64,000 nt of DNA from positions 319,979-383,978 of the forward strand of contig CAUYUJ010014206.1 of NCBI GenBank assembly GCA_963575745.1, read 5' to 3'. The notes beneath the pieces were generated by a model. The model did no database searches, was not told where the DNA came from, and saw only the letters and a list, made by a program, of their open reading frames with translations. The position numbers and the translations under genes were made by a program. Shown here piece after piece: positions 56,858 to 64,000 of this stretch; the first letter of the stretch is position 1, and every line of letters begins with the position of its first letter. This DNA is from Prorocentrum cordatum. Its lineage: Eukaryota; Sar; Dinophyceae; Prorocentrales; Prorocentraceae.

Positions 56858-57585
56858 CTTGAGAAATTGGCTCCGACAGCACTGCGCTACGGACAGCGTT
56901 GACATCCATGGCCAGCCCGCCAGCGGGGAGTCCTTCTATGACCTTTGGCTATGTGCCGACCAAGAAAGGGGTGCTTCAGATGGCGAGTGCAAGCCGTCTC
57001 TCTCCCAAGGTACATTTCGCTCTACAGCACCTTATCAGGATTTCTTCCGCACTGAGAGTGTAGTTTCAGTCAGGACAGTTGAGCAAAGTCATAGGCGACC
57101 TCCAGCTACTTCTGCTGACAGCTGCACATTGGTTCACTACGACGTCGATGTGACTCCAGGGTTCCACTTCTATGAATGGTCCACTCTGGCAACGATGTGC
57201 ATCCAGGATCACACTACTATGAAGCAGAAGGCACTGCGCTGAATAGATACGACATAACTGGATCAGCACATTCGAGAATCATCCAGTGTCTGGAGTCCAC
57301 TGAACCTCAAACAGTTTGATCAGGACATGACAAGATTTGAGTCATTGGTGGGTACACCGACACCAGATGTAAACGCAAGAGAAGCCTCAGAAGCTGAACC
57401 ACCGCATGCTGATGGACGGCGTTCTACGATCTACGAGGAAGTGGGGGCTGAATCCGAGTCACATGTTATGGAAGTGTGGTATGCATAACGACAAGAGGAA
57501 AGGGAACCGCTGGAGGCAACTCGAACAGAGGACCTCTTTATCATACCCACACAGATGGTTCCAGATCAAAGTGTGCTGATCACTG
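56858..57585. pseudogene. element B decayed linker between integrase and RT
   Basis: A 127-codon frame (56859-57242) is weakly protein-like. The rest changes frame often. I recognise no domain. Confidence 0.35.
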
Positions 57586-59493
57586 TTGCTGATGAATGAA
57601 CAGCGGGGAGATCTGCCTAAGTGGGGGCGCGCTCACAACTCCGACACCGAGGAGACGTACTACGTCCCAGTGTGTACCATGGTTGAAGACTACAACCACG
57701 GACTGAACTCAGACGATAATGGCCAATTTGTCGAACTTTGCTTCACGGCGGAAATGTCAAAGGTAGTCTTGTCCGAACAACAACGCAGGATACTAGATGC
57801 CGACCGCGTCACCGCTATGCGAACATGCGCTACTGCCGCTGCAAAGCGAGCTGCGGTCGTCAAGGAAGACGACCGCCTCGCGAACGCTGACGCCCAGGCG
57901 AATCCCGATAAAGTATCCATGGCCCTCTACATTGATCTCAAGACATGGTTCGCCAACGAGTGTTGCAACGCGCAATATATAGCTAAAGCGTCGAACAGCA
58001 TGACTTCGAGATGCGTGCGCACATGGAAGTTTGCGAAGAACGAGAAGGGCGAGATGGAACGCACCATCAGATTACGCCTGGTACTCCGAGGTTTCATGGA
58101 CCTGGAAGCCTTCGGCGAAGAAACCTTTTCAGGAACAGCGCGACGGTCAAGCCAGAGGCTACTCGCTAGCACCGCAGCGTGCAATAAGCAATGTGTCAGG
58201 AGCTGGCCCATTAGGAACTTGCTGAGGCCACTGTTAAAAAGGAACGCGCGGCGTGTTTTACCCTGCCGCCTGGATCGGCCACAGCGCTTTGAACTCTCCC
58301 GGGATTCGAACGCTGCGACGAGTTAAAGCATTGCTTGCAGCGCTTGGAACCAGGCGCGGGCACCAGAGACGCACCGCGAGCTTCCCCACTAAAACTCAGA
58401 AGGGCCACCAGAGGCTTTGGTCTTCGACCCGCGTCTTACGACGAGGGGTTCGAGACGAGCAACAACCTGCTAACGGCCAAACATGTTGATGATATCAATA
58501 TGGCCGGCACTGAGGACACCATTGGCAAGAGCGTCAGATGCGTAGAATACACTTTTGGCAAGTGTTAACTCAACAAGCACACATGCGCCACTTGTGCTGC
58601 GACATTTGCCAAGGAGGAGGGCGGCAATGTCACTTTGGACCAAGATGAATACATCAAGCAGCTCCGTCCTATACAACGTCCTGAACTTACCGGCGCCGAC
58701 GCTGACGCTCGGGCATCCAATATGGTCGCAGACATGTTCGCCGGCCTCAGGGGCGCGCTGGCGTATGCATTAATCACCCAGGTGTGGTCGATGGTGCATG
58801 TTGTATCTCTACAGCTTGTCTAAGAACCGACCAACATCCAAGCGCGACGACTGGCGATCGCCAGGAAGCTGCAGGCCTGCCCAAGGGAGATCGCCTACCA
58901 GGCGATAACCCCTACGGGCGAGGTTGACCTTCACAGCGACTCAGGATGCCGACGCCTGAGTGGGGACGCCGATGACGACGTCAAAGGCCATGGTATTCGC
59001 GGGGCGAACCTGCTACGACGTGGAAACACGTCATCCGGTAAACCTGTCGTTCACTTGATCGACGCGCACTGCAAGTCTCGCTGCTTGCAGGCCCGCTCGA
59101 GCTGTTCAGCAGAGACACTAGCAGCAGCCCGTACTTCGGAGGACTGTTATCCCACGATTGCGACTCTGCACGAGCTCCACGCAGGGCCGCTCACGCCCAC
59201 TCAGTTGAAAGATGTACTTGACTTGGGTGACCTGAGCATCAAGGTCACTTTGACCATAGATGCTGAGTCTGTGTTTTAAGTCCTTGTCAAGCAAAGACTT
59301 GCAGAAGCCGACTGAGTGTACCCTTCTAGGGCACATCAGTTGGATACGACAGATGATGGAGCGTGGAACCGTGCACAGTATTCAGTGGTGCGACACCCGC
59401 GACATGGCTGCGGATGGTCACGCCAAGGGGAGCATCGACAGAGAATGCTCCTACAAGTCGTGGGAGATATACAGGCCTTCAACCATGACCTGA
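57586..59493 (+). pseudogene. element B reverse transcriptase and RNase H (broken)
   Basis: The copia RT start is clear: AEMSKVVLSEQQRR, RTWKFAKNEKGEMER (58018-58062), LRLVLRGFMDLEAFGEETFS (58075-58134), ARRSSQRLLASTAA. After a frame change come RLEPGAGTRDAPRA (58338-58380), and GFGLRPASYDEGFETSNNLL with AKHVDDINMAG (58478-58510), where the usual Y-V-D-D is H-V-D-D. The RNase H part has VDLHSDSGCRRLSGDADDDV, SGKPVVHLIDA, SAETLAAAR and LTIDAESVF, then after a TAA LLGHISWIRQMMERG and DTRDMAADGHAKGSID, ending near 59493. Stops at 58567, 58823 and 59279 and several frameshifts disable it. Confidence 0.85.
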
Positions 59494-59698
59494 GGAGTCA
59501 TAGTTCATATCGGGCCGACCAGACATCTAGTTCTGACGCCGCCTGAGGAGTACTTCAAATACAGAACTGTACAAGCAAGGCAACTTGCGAGCGGGTCCGA
59601 CTTCCTTCTGGCCCGCCCCTTTATTGTCCTTGTGTATATTAGCTGTTGTGCCTGCTGTATAGGGGCGACGGGCTCGCGCTTCGTCCCCCTCCCCCCCG

Positions 59699-59967
59699 AA
59701 AGCGAGCTGAGGGACGTGATGGGGCGGAAACGAGCGCGCGCCCGCGGCCGCGTCGGCTCGCGCGGCCGGCCGCCCAAATATGATTGTGCTTCATCGAGAG
59801 GCACGCGATTGCTATCGAGACCAAAAGGATTTTCCTATTGCTTAAGATGGCACATCTTCTCTTATTGGGACGATCGCTACTACGGCACAACCGAGCAGGA
59901 GCTTGGCTGCCGCTTGGCTTCGCCTAGGGCGAAGGTGTTGGCCGGGCCTCCCAGCCCGCTTCATGTT
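59699..59967 (+). repeat. 3' LTR of element B
   Basis: This is the diverged direct copy of 44139-44395, ending TTCATGTT before GGGCCA. A purine-rich AGGGGCGACGGG at 59661-59672 is a weak candidate polypurine tract, about 26 bp before the recognisable LTR start. Confidence 0.87.
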
Positions 59968-60150
59968 GGGCCAGGGGGCGCCAGAGCCAAGGAGAGAGGT
60001 TGGGTTCAGGGCCAGGGCAGGAGGACGGGGGGTCGGACCAGGAGCCAGAGGTCATGGGTTGGGGCGCGGGGGCAAGGGGATGGGGGGCAGGGGGACGACG
60101 ACGAGGATGGGGCGCCAGAGCCAGGGGGGCGACGACGAACCACAAAAATA
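59968..60150. repeat. G-rich minisatellite, right flank of element B
   Basis: GGCGCCAGAGCCAAGGAGAG, TTGGGTTCAGGGCCAGGGCA and a final CGACGAACCACAAAAATAAT are the same unit as in 43070-44138. At least one and a half units remain. Confidence 0.85.
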
Positions 60151-60711
60151 ATGAGGCCCGAGCTCTAGAACACAACTGTGCAACATAATCAAACAACGCT
60201 CTCCGCCGACTGCGCCGACGTCAGCGAGCCTTCGGCCGAGGGGGCCATGGGGGGCGCCGACGCGGCCACGTCACCCCCCGCCCCCTGCCTTGGACTTCCC
60301 AGCAGGGGCTGACCCTGACAGGGCGCCCCGCCCCACGCTAGGGTGACCCAAAGAGGCGCGGTGCTTCAAAAAACTTGAAACGCCGCAAATTCGACCTCAC
60401 GGAGGGGGTGGGTGGAGAGGGGGGGCCGACTGCTGCAGTAGACGCTGACATACTCGTGCGGGGCACCCATTCTACGCGCCCAGCGGAGGAAACGCCCCCA
60501 GTCTCGTTGCCCCCCTTTCCCTCGAGGAGCCCGCCACCCGTGGTTGTGGAATGGCCAGGGGCGGGTTGGCTGCGTGCGGCTTGGGGGTGCACCCTTGCCC
60601 TCAGCTCCCGTCGTAGTGTCTGCATCGTAAAACATCAGAGTGGGGGGGCTGGACCGAACGATCACTCACTGGCCCCAGGTGCGAGGCTGAAGTGGAATTC
60701 CGCGATGCGGA
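60151..60711. other. no recognisable gene
   Basis: A plus frame at 60375-60842 is open but runs into the GTT microsatellite (poly-Val) and has no recognised domain. I see nothing else. Confidence 0.35.
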
Positions 60712-60750
60712 TTATTGTTGTTGTTGTTGTTGTTGTTGCTGTTGTTGTGG

Positions 60751-60809
<59 letters not shown>
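60712..60809 (+). repeat. GTT microsatellite
   Basis: Nearly pure GTT units with two interruptions (GCT and GTG). The run abuts the left copy of the 178-bp direct repeat, whose right copy starts with only two GTT units, so the array probably grew from the repeat's own end. Confidence 0.92.
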
Positions 60810-60980
60810 GAATTCTCACTTCTGAAGAATAGATATTGTTGATCCCCCACCACCGTTGCATGGTGTTTTTCCCAATCAAAGTGTGCCCCTCGACGCTCGC
60901 ACCCTGTTTTTTGACAGGGAAAGTCTTCCTGCTCAAACTGGGCCCCTGGCCCCCGGGTTACAACAACAACGGTTCCCGCC
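60804..60980 (+). repeat. 178-bp direct repeat, left copy
   Basis: It matches 61832-62010 almost throughout, including GAATTCTCACTTCTGAAGAA, TCAAAGTGTGCCCCTCGACG, CACCCTGTTTTTTGACAGGG and CCCCCGGGTTACAACAACAA. It begins GTTGTTG and ends with CAACAACAACGGTTCCCGCC, so its ends are short inverted repeats. It could be an LTR of a small non-autonomous element or a promoter monomer. Confidence 0.85.
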
Positions 60981-61537
60981 TGAGACTTCCTTGCAATTTA
61001 GCCAGGACCCCCGCTCCCGCCCGAGACTTCCTCGCATTTGGGGAATCGCGCTCTCGCTTGGGATTTCCTTACAATTTGGTTCAGGAATCGCTTTCCCGGC
61101 GCTTTGGAGTCGCGCTCTCGCTGGAGTTTTGCTTGCAACTTACTGATTTCGAAGAATGGCCTTGCGTTGGATTTCTTTTTGCAATTTGCCCAAGCGCCGC
61201 GCTCCCGACACCCAAGCACCCAGGAGTCGCGCTCGTTGTGGCCCCATGTGCATGCCCTTCGTGGCCCCGCTGTCGCCATTTCTGTCCCCTTCACTGTCCT
61301 ACGTGGCCCAGTTGCTACCCGCAGTGGCCCCACAGTTGCCTCCTGTGGCCCCGCATTATTTGCACTTCGTGGCCCCCGCTCGTTCGCGCTCTCCGTGGCC
61401 CCATACGGATTCCCTTCGTGTCCTCGCTGTCGCCCTTCGTGGCCTACTTCGTGCCCTTCGTGGCCCTGCTGTCGTTTTCTCTCGCTGTCGCTTTCGCTCG
61501 TCGTCGCCGTCGTCGTCGTCGTCGTCGGCCTCTTCGA

Positions 61538-61569
<32 letters not shown>

Positions 61570-61831
61570 TCGTTGTCGCCGTCGAGGTCCCCTGTCCGTC
61601 CCTCTTGCGGTCGGGTCGACGGTCCGCGGCCGCCCCGCCGATCAGCGCTGCCGCTGGCCAGGCCGACGGTCCGCGGCCGCCCCGCCGCTTGCCGGGGCCC
61701 GGCCTGCAGGGAAGAAAGGTATACTCCCAAAAGGGGTTCGATCGAAGACGATGAGGGCGGGTATCGAGGGTTAGGGAAATACGCATCATTTGACACTCGA
61801 GCATATAAGGGCGAGCAGTCTTAAAAATATG
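60981..61831. repeat. repeat-rich spacer between direct repeats
   Basis: Phrases like TTGCAATTT-GCC recur near 61000, 61070 and 61180. CGTGGCCC-type units of about 20-30 bp run 61230-61470. A CGT/GTC triplet run lies at about 61497-61585. The segment GACGGTCCGCGGCCGCCCCG occurs twice (near 61618 and 61661). No gene is supported. Confidence 0.5.
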
Positions 61832-62010
61832 GTTGTTGCTGAATTCTCACTTCTGAAGAATAATTATTGTTGATCCCCCCATCGGTGCATACTGTTTTTT
61901 CTCAATCAAAGTGTGCCCCTCGACGCTCGCACCCTGTTTTTTGACAGGGAAAGTCTTCCTGCTCAAACTGGGTCCCTGGCCCCCGGGTTACAACAACAAC
62001 GGTTCCCGCC
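61832..62010 (+). repeat. 178-bp direct repeat, right copy
   Basis: The second copy of 60804-60980. The similarity ends at GGTTCCCG(CC), exactly where the spliced leader of LINE-2 begins, so LINE-2 appears to have inserted at or just after this repeat. Confidence 0.85.
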
Positions 62011-62029
62011 GTAGCCATTTTGGCTCAAG
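62008..62029 (+). other. exact dinoflagellate spliced leader at LINE-2 5' end
   Basis: The 22 bases match the dinoflagellate spliced leader without a mismatch (core TAGCCATTTTGGCTCAAG at 62012-62029, with G at the variable first base). A genomic leader followed by coding sequence is the mark of a reverse-transcribed, trans-spliced RNA. It lies 124 nt upstream of the ORF1 ATG. It is not a spliced-leader RNA gene, because no GT donor follows the leader (GCTAAG follows). Confidence 0.95.
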
Positions 62030-62152
62030 GCTAAGCGTTGAGAAGGGCTATAGACGCCCGAGAGTCAGCGATTCGCTTTTGGCCGCGTCCGTGGCCATCT
62101 GTCGAGCTTGCGGCCAGCAGGTGGCCTGTTTTCTTTCTTCGACTCTCGGCAC

Positions 62153-63163
62153 ATGGCTCCCAGCGGGCCACGCAGCAATGGCAAACCCTCGTCATACTGG
62201 GGTGGCCAAGTCTGGACATGTGCAGTCAAGAAGTGCAAGTTCGCGAACAATTTCGGATGGAGGCGCACATGCTTTTGCTGTGGTGCCTCGAAGCCTGGCG
62301 CTGCGGGGTGTCCCAACGCGAATGCAGGCGACAAGGGTTCGGCCAAGGACGACGAGGTGGAGGACTGCCAGGTCGAGGCTTTTCTCGCTCTTGATGATGC
62401 TCAGTTTTGCGCTCTGGTGGCTCTTCTGCCCAGTCAGCAGCGTGGTCGCATCGTCGCTCAGCGAGCGGTCAAGTCTGGGGACCCCACTGCCGTCTTGAAG
62501 CAGGCCAAGGTGGAGCATGACGCGCTCAAAGCCAAGGTGTCCAAGGCCGCCGCAGCCCTGGACAAAGCCAAGGCTCAACTGGCTTCGCATGTGCTACGTG
62601 TCGCAACCCGGCAAGTCGAACATGATGAGCTGCTGGCGAAGGAGAAGGTGGCTGCCAAGCGCGCCGCCGATGCCTACGGCCAGCTCTCGGGAGGTGCGGC
62701 GGCTCCCGAGGCGAGTGGTGCATCTTTATCGGATGACCCTGCGGTCGACCTGCGCATGCAGCTGTGGCCCTTGGCTGTGAGGCCCCTGTGTTGGGTGACT
62801 TCGACAGGCTCATCACAGCCCGTGACGCTGCGGCGGCGAAACGGCAGAAAAAAGGCTGAGGCCGACAAGGTGCAGGCCGCAGCGTCTGATGGCGCGGCTG
62901 CATGCGATGGTGGCGCTGCTGCTGGTCCTGTTCCTGTCGCCCGCCCTGAGCCAGGCAGCGACGTCAGCATGTCCACCTCTTTCAGTGACCTCGACGGCGA
63001 CTGGATTGACAACCTCATCAAGACGGCCAACGAGGCACCTGAAGCAGCCGAAGGAGACTCTGAGGCCAAGAGCGGCATCACCCGCTCTGCCGTGCAGGCA
63101 GCGCTTGAGGAAACCTTCGAGCGCGCTAAGAAGGCTAAGCATGATAAAGCGTCGACGGGGTAG
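62153..63163 (+). CDS. LINE-2 ORF1, zinc-finger and coiled-coil protein
   Basis: The ATG at 62153 (MAPSGPRSNGKPSSYWGG) is the first good start after the spliced leader. It opens a frame of 336 codons. A RanBP2-like zinc finger, WTCAVKKCKFANNFGWRRTC followed by FCCG, lies at about residues 20-42. A long Ala/Lys/Glu-rich helix (ALKAKVSKAAAALDKAKAQL) follows at about 120-190. Near the C-terminus is an acidic SFSDLDGDWIDNLIKTANEA and a final basic ERAKKAKHDKAS. The plan matches LINE-1 ORF1, but the sequence is clearly different. The likely role is RNA binding in the retrotransposition particle. Confidence 0.82.
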   Translation: MAPSGPRSNGKPSSYWGGQVWTCAVKKCKFANNFGWRRTCFCCGASKPGAAGCPNANAGDKGSAKDDEVEDCQVEAFLALDDAQFCALVALLPSQQRGRIVAQRAVKSGDPTAVLKQAKVEHDALKAKVSKAAAALDKAKAQLASHVLRVATRQVEHDELLAKEKVAAKRAADAYGQLSGGAAAPEASGASLSDDPAVDLRMQLWPLAVRPLCWVTSTGSSQPVTLRRRNGRKKAEADKVQAAASDGAAACDGGAAAGPVPVARPEPGSDVSMSTSFSDLDGDWIDNLIKTANEAPEAAEGDSEAKSGITRSAVQAALEETFERAKKAKHDKASTG

Positions 63164-63231
63164 CCCGTGTCAGCATTCGCGGGTTCGTGCCCAAGGTGTC
63201 TGGACATTTATAACCTGCAGAGTTACAGAGC

Positions 63232-63955
63232 GTGCTGGGCTTGACATATTCCTCTCCTCTCCGCACTCAGAGCGCTGATGTGCTCGCAGTTCAGGAAACT
63301 CACATCGTGGATACAGAGGCGCAGGAGGCTGCGCTGCGTGCCCAGGGTCGTCGAGCTCACTTATACCCAGCTGTTCCTACGGGTCGCGGGGGCACTTCTG
63401 GGGGCCTCATGATCGCTACCCCGAAGCACCTTGGGTTATCTAGAGTGGAGGGCTACTCTGTTAATTTTGAACCAGGTCGAGTCGGTATGCTGCATCTTGG
63501 AGGCGTAATACCTGGGGGAACTTTGGTTGTCAGCATCTATCTTCGCCATCGTGTTGGTCTTTCCCCGCAAAACTGGCCGATTCTGGTGTGATCTTGGAGC
63601 CCAGCTCAAAGCTATTGGGATGCCTCTTATTCTGGTAAGGGATTTTAACCTGGAGCCTGAGATCTTAGACTACAGCGGATGGGTCACTGCTCTTGACGCT
63701 GTTATTGTTGCTACGGAAGGAGGGACCTGCCGCCCCGCGGATCGAGCGATCGACTATTTCGTCGTCAGCCGCGAGCTCGCAGCTGGAGCTCAGGCAATTG
63801 TGCTTTACGACGTGGCCACGGCGCCGCACTACCCTGTTCAGCTTAGGCTCGCTTGCACGAAGGACTCCTATCGTGTCAGGGTGGCGAAGGTCCCGGGGCG
63901 TTTCCCGATTGAGGCCCCTGCTGGACCCAGGAATCGGCCCCCCGAAGGCCGATGA
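63232..63955 (+). pseudogene. LINE-2 ORF2 start: endonuclease (frameshifted, partial)
   Basis: The APE/EEP-type endonuclease begins with ADVLAVQETHIVDTEAQEAA (63277-63336), which holds the catalytic Glu, and runs through GGLMIATPKHLGLSRVEGY to VVSIYLRHRVGLSPQ. The frame then stops at 63589. After a one-base shift near 63580 it continues LGAQLKAIGMPLILVRDFNL (Asp-Phe-Asn motif at about 63641, with Arg where Gly is usual), AIDYFVVSRELAAG and APHYPVQLRL with the catalytic His. The frame ends at 63955. The RT is outside the window. Confidence 0.82.
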
Positions 63956-64000
63956 GATCAGGCGAGTGCCGATGTGCAGTCTGGGGACATCTCGAAGTCT

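Larger units (their letters stand above)
45665..59013. repeat. dispersed 14-15 nt hairpin microrepeat, about 22 copies
   Basis: The motif GCRGG-NNNN-CCTGC (commonest forms GCGGGGCAACCTGC and GCAGGGACACCTGC) can fold into a 5-bp stem, with G-U allowed, and a 4-nt loop. Copies or near copies start at 45665, 46382, 48100, 48514, 48538, 49837, 49976, 50150, 50814, 51319, 51376, 51430, 52187, 52549, 52781, 53273, 53594, 54254, 54361, 55621, 57603 and 58999. In coding frames many give AGQPA or AGTPA. They are scattered and not in tandem. I noticed none in element A or the LINEs. Confidence 0.75.
44139..59967 (+). mobile_element. copia-type LTR retrotransposon, element B (inactive)
   Basis: This is a very long element of about 15.8 kb. 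The order is LTR, primer-binding site, gag with zinc knuckle, a 7-kb Pro/Ala-rich internal region with a RING-like motif, a methyltransferase-like domain, a Cys-rich domain, integrase, RT, RNase H, LTR. Integrase before RT indicates the Ty1/copia type. The pol genes carry several stops and frameshifts. A related fragment lies at 6214-7990. It is inserted in a minisatellite array with a 5-6 bp target duplication. Confidence 0.88.
62008..64000 (+). mobile_element. LINE-2, 5' part, cut by the window end
   Basis: A younger-looking relative of LINE-1 in plan: spliced leader, 124-nt leader region, ORF1 (62153-63163), then ORF2 beginning with an endonuclease. The RT and 3' end lie beyond the window. 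One frameshift in the endonuclease makes this copy probably inactive. Confidence 0.87.

Noticed and set aside
43070-60150. Minisatellites as tandem-repeat CRISPR-like arrays
   Set aside because: Units are repeats without unique spacers, diverged and G-rich, in a eukaryotic genome.
60712-60936. Poly-Val, poly-Gln or poly-Thr proteins at 60.7 kb
   Set aside because: Direct translation of the GTT microsatellite.
62008-62029. Spliced-leader RNA gene
   Set aside because: No GT splice donor or Sm-site context follows; ORF1 begins 124 nt downstream.
1-64000. tRNA or rRNA genes
   Set aside because: I noticed no cloverleaf or conserved rRNA segments; the primer-binding sites resemble a tRNA 3' end only because they pair with it.

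Overview
This window is nuclear DNA of a dinoflagellate. The decisive clue is an exact copy of the 22-nt dinoflagellate spliced leader at 62008-62029, plus a decayed copy at 10242-10259. The DNA is GC-rich with long low-complexity runs. I see no intact conventional host gene. Almost everything I can name is retrotransposon sequence in various stages of decay. A high-GC species such as a Prorocentrum would fit, but the species is a guess.

Layout: 0.8-1.7 kb, minus-strand remnant of a LINE pol gene. 2.7-3.15 kb, GC-rich tandem repeat. 6.2-8.0 kb, decayed copia-type pol fragment, a relative of the large element further right. 8.5-10.2 and 17.3-18.7 kb, antisense protein-like sequence, apparently one older unit split by LINE-1. 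10.24-17.25 kb, LINE-1: spliced-leader relic, ORF1, ORF2 (endonuclease, reverse transcriptase, RNase H), short A run, and a 14-bp target-site duplication. 18.7-22.1 kb, mostly unassigned with simple repeats. 22.6-30.4 kb, copia-type LTR element A. 31.4-34.2 kb, remnant of a different LINE. 34.2-41.4 kb, mostly unassigned, with one unexplained frameshifted coding stretch at 38.8-39.5 kb. 41.4-43.0 kb, a foldback (long inverted repeat) element. 44.1-60.0 kb, copia-type LTR element B, about 15.8 kb. 60.7-62.0 kb, microsatellite and a pair of 178-bp direct repeats. 62.0-64.0 kb, the 5' part of LINE-2, cut by the window end.

How the parts relate: LINE-1 and LINE-2 share a plan. A spliced leader sits about 122-124 nt upstream of the ORF1 ATG, ORF1 carries a RanBP2-like zinc finger and helical segments, and an endonuclease/RT ORF2 follows. 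LTR elements A and B each have direct LTRs and a TGGTAGCGG-type primer-binding site, and they keep the order gag, (protease), methyltransferase-like domain, integrase, RT, RNase H. Both sit inside G-rich minisatellites of about 120-150 bp units, at nearly the same place in the unit. Element B also carries about 22 copies of a 14-15 nt hairpin microrepeat. All pol genes seen are interrupted by frameshifts or stops. Coordinates of decayed domains are approximate because they were read by eye.
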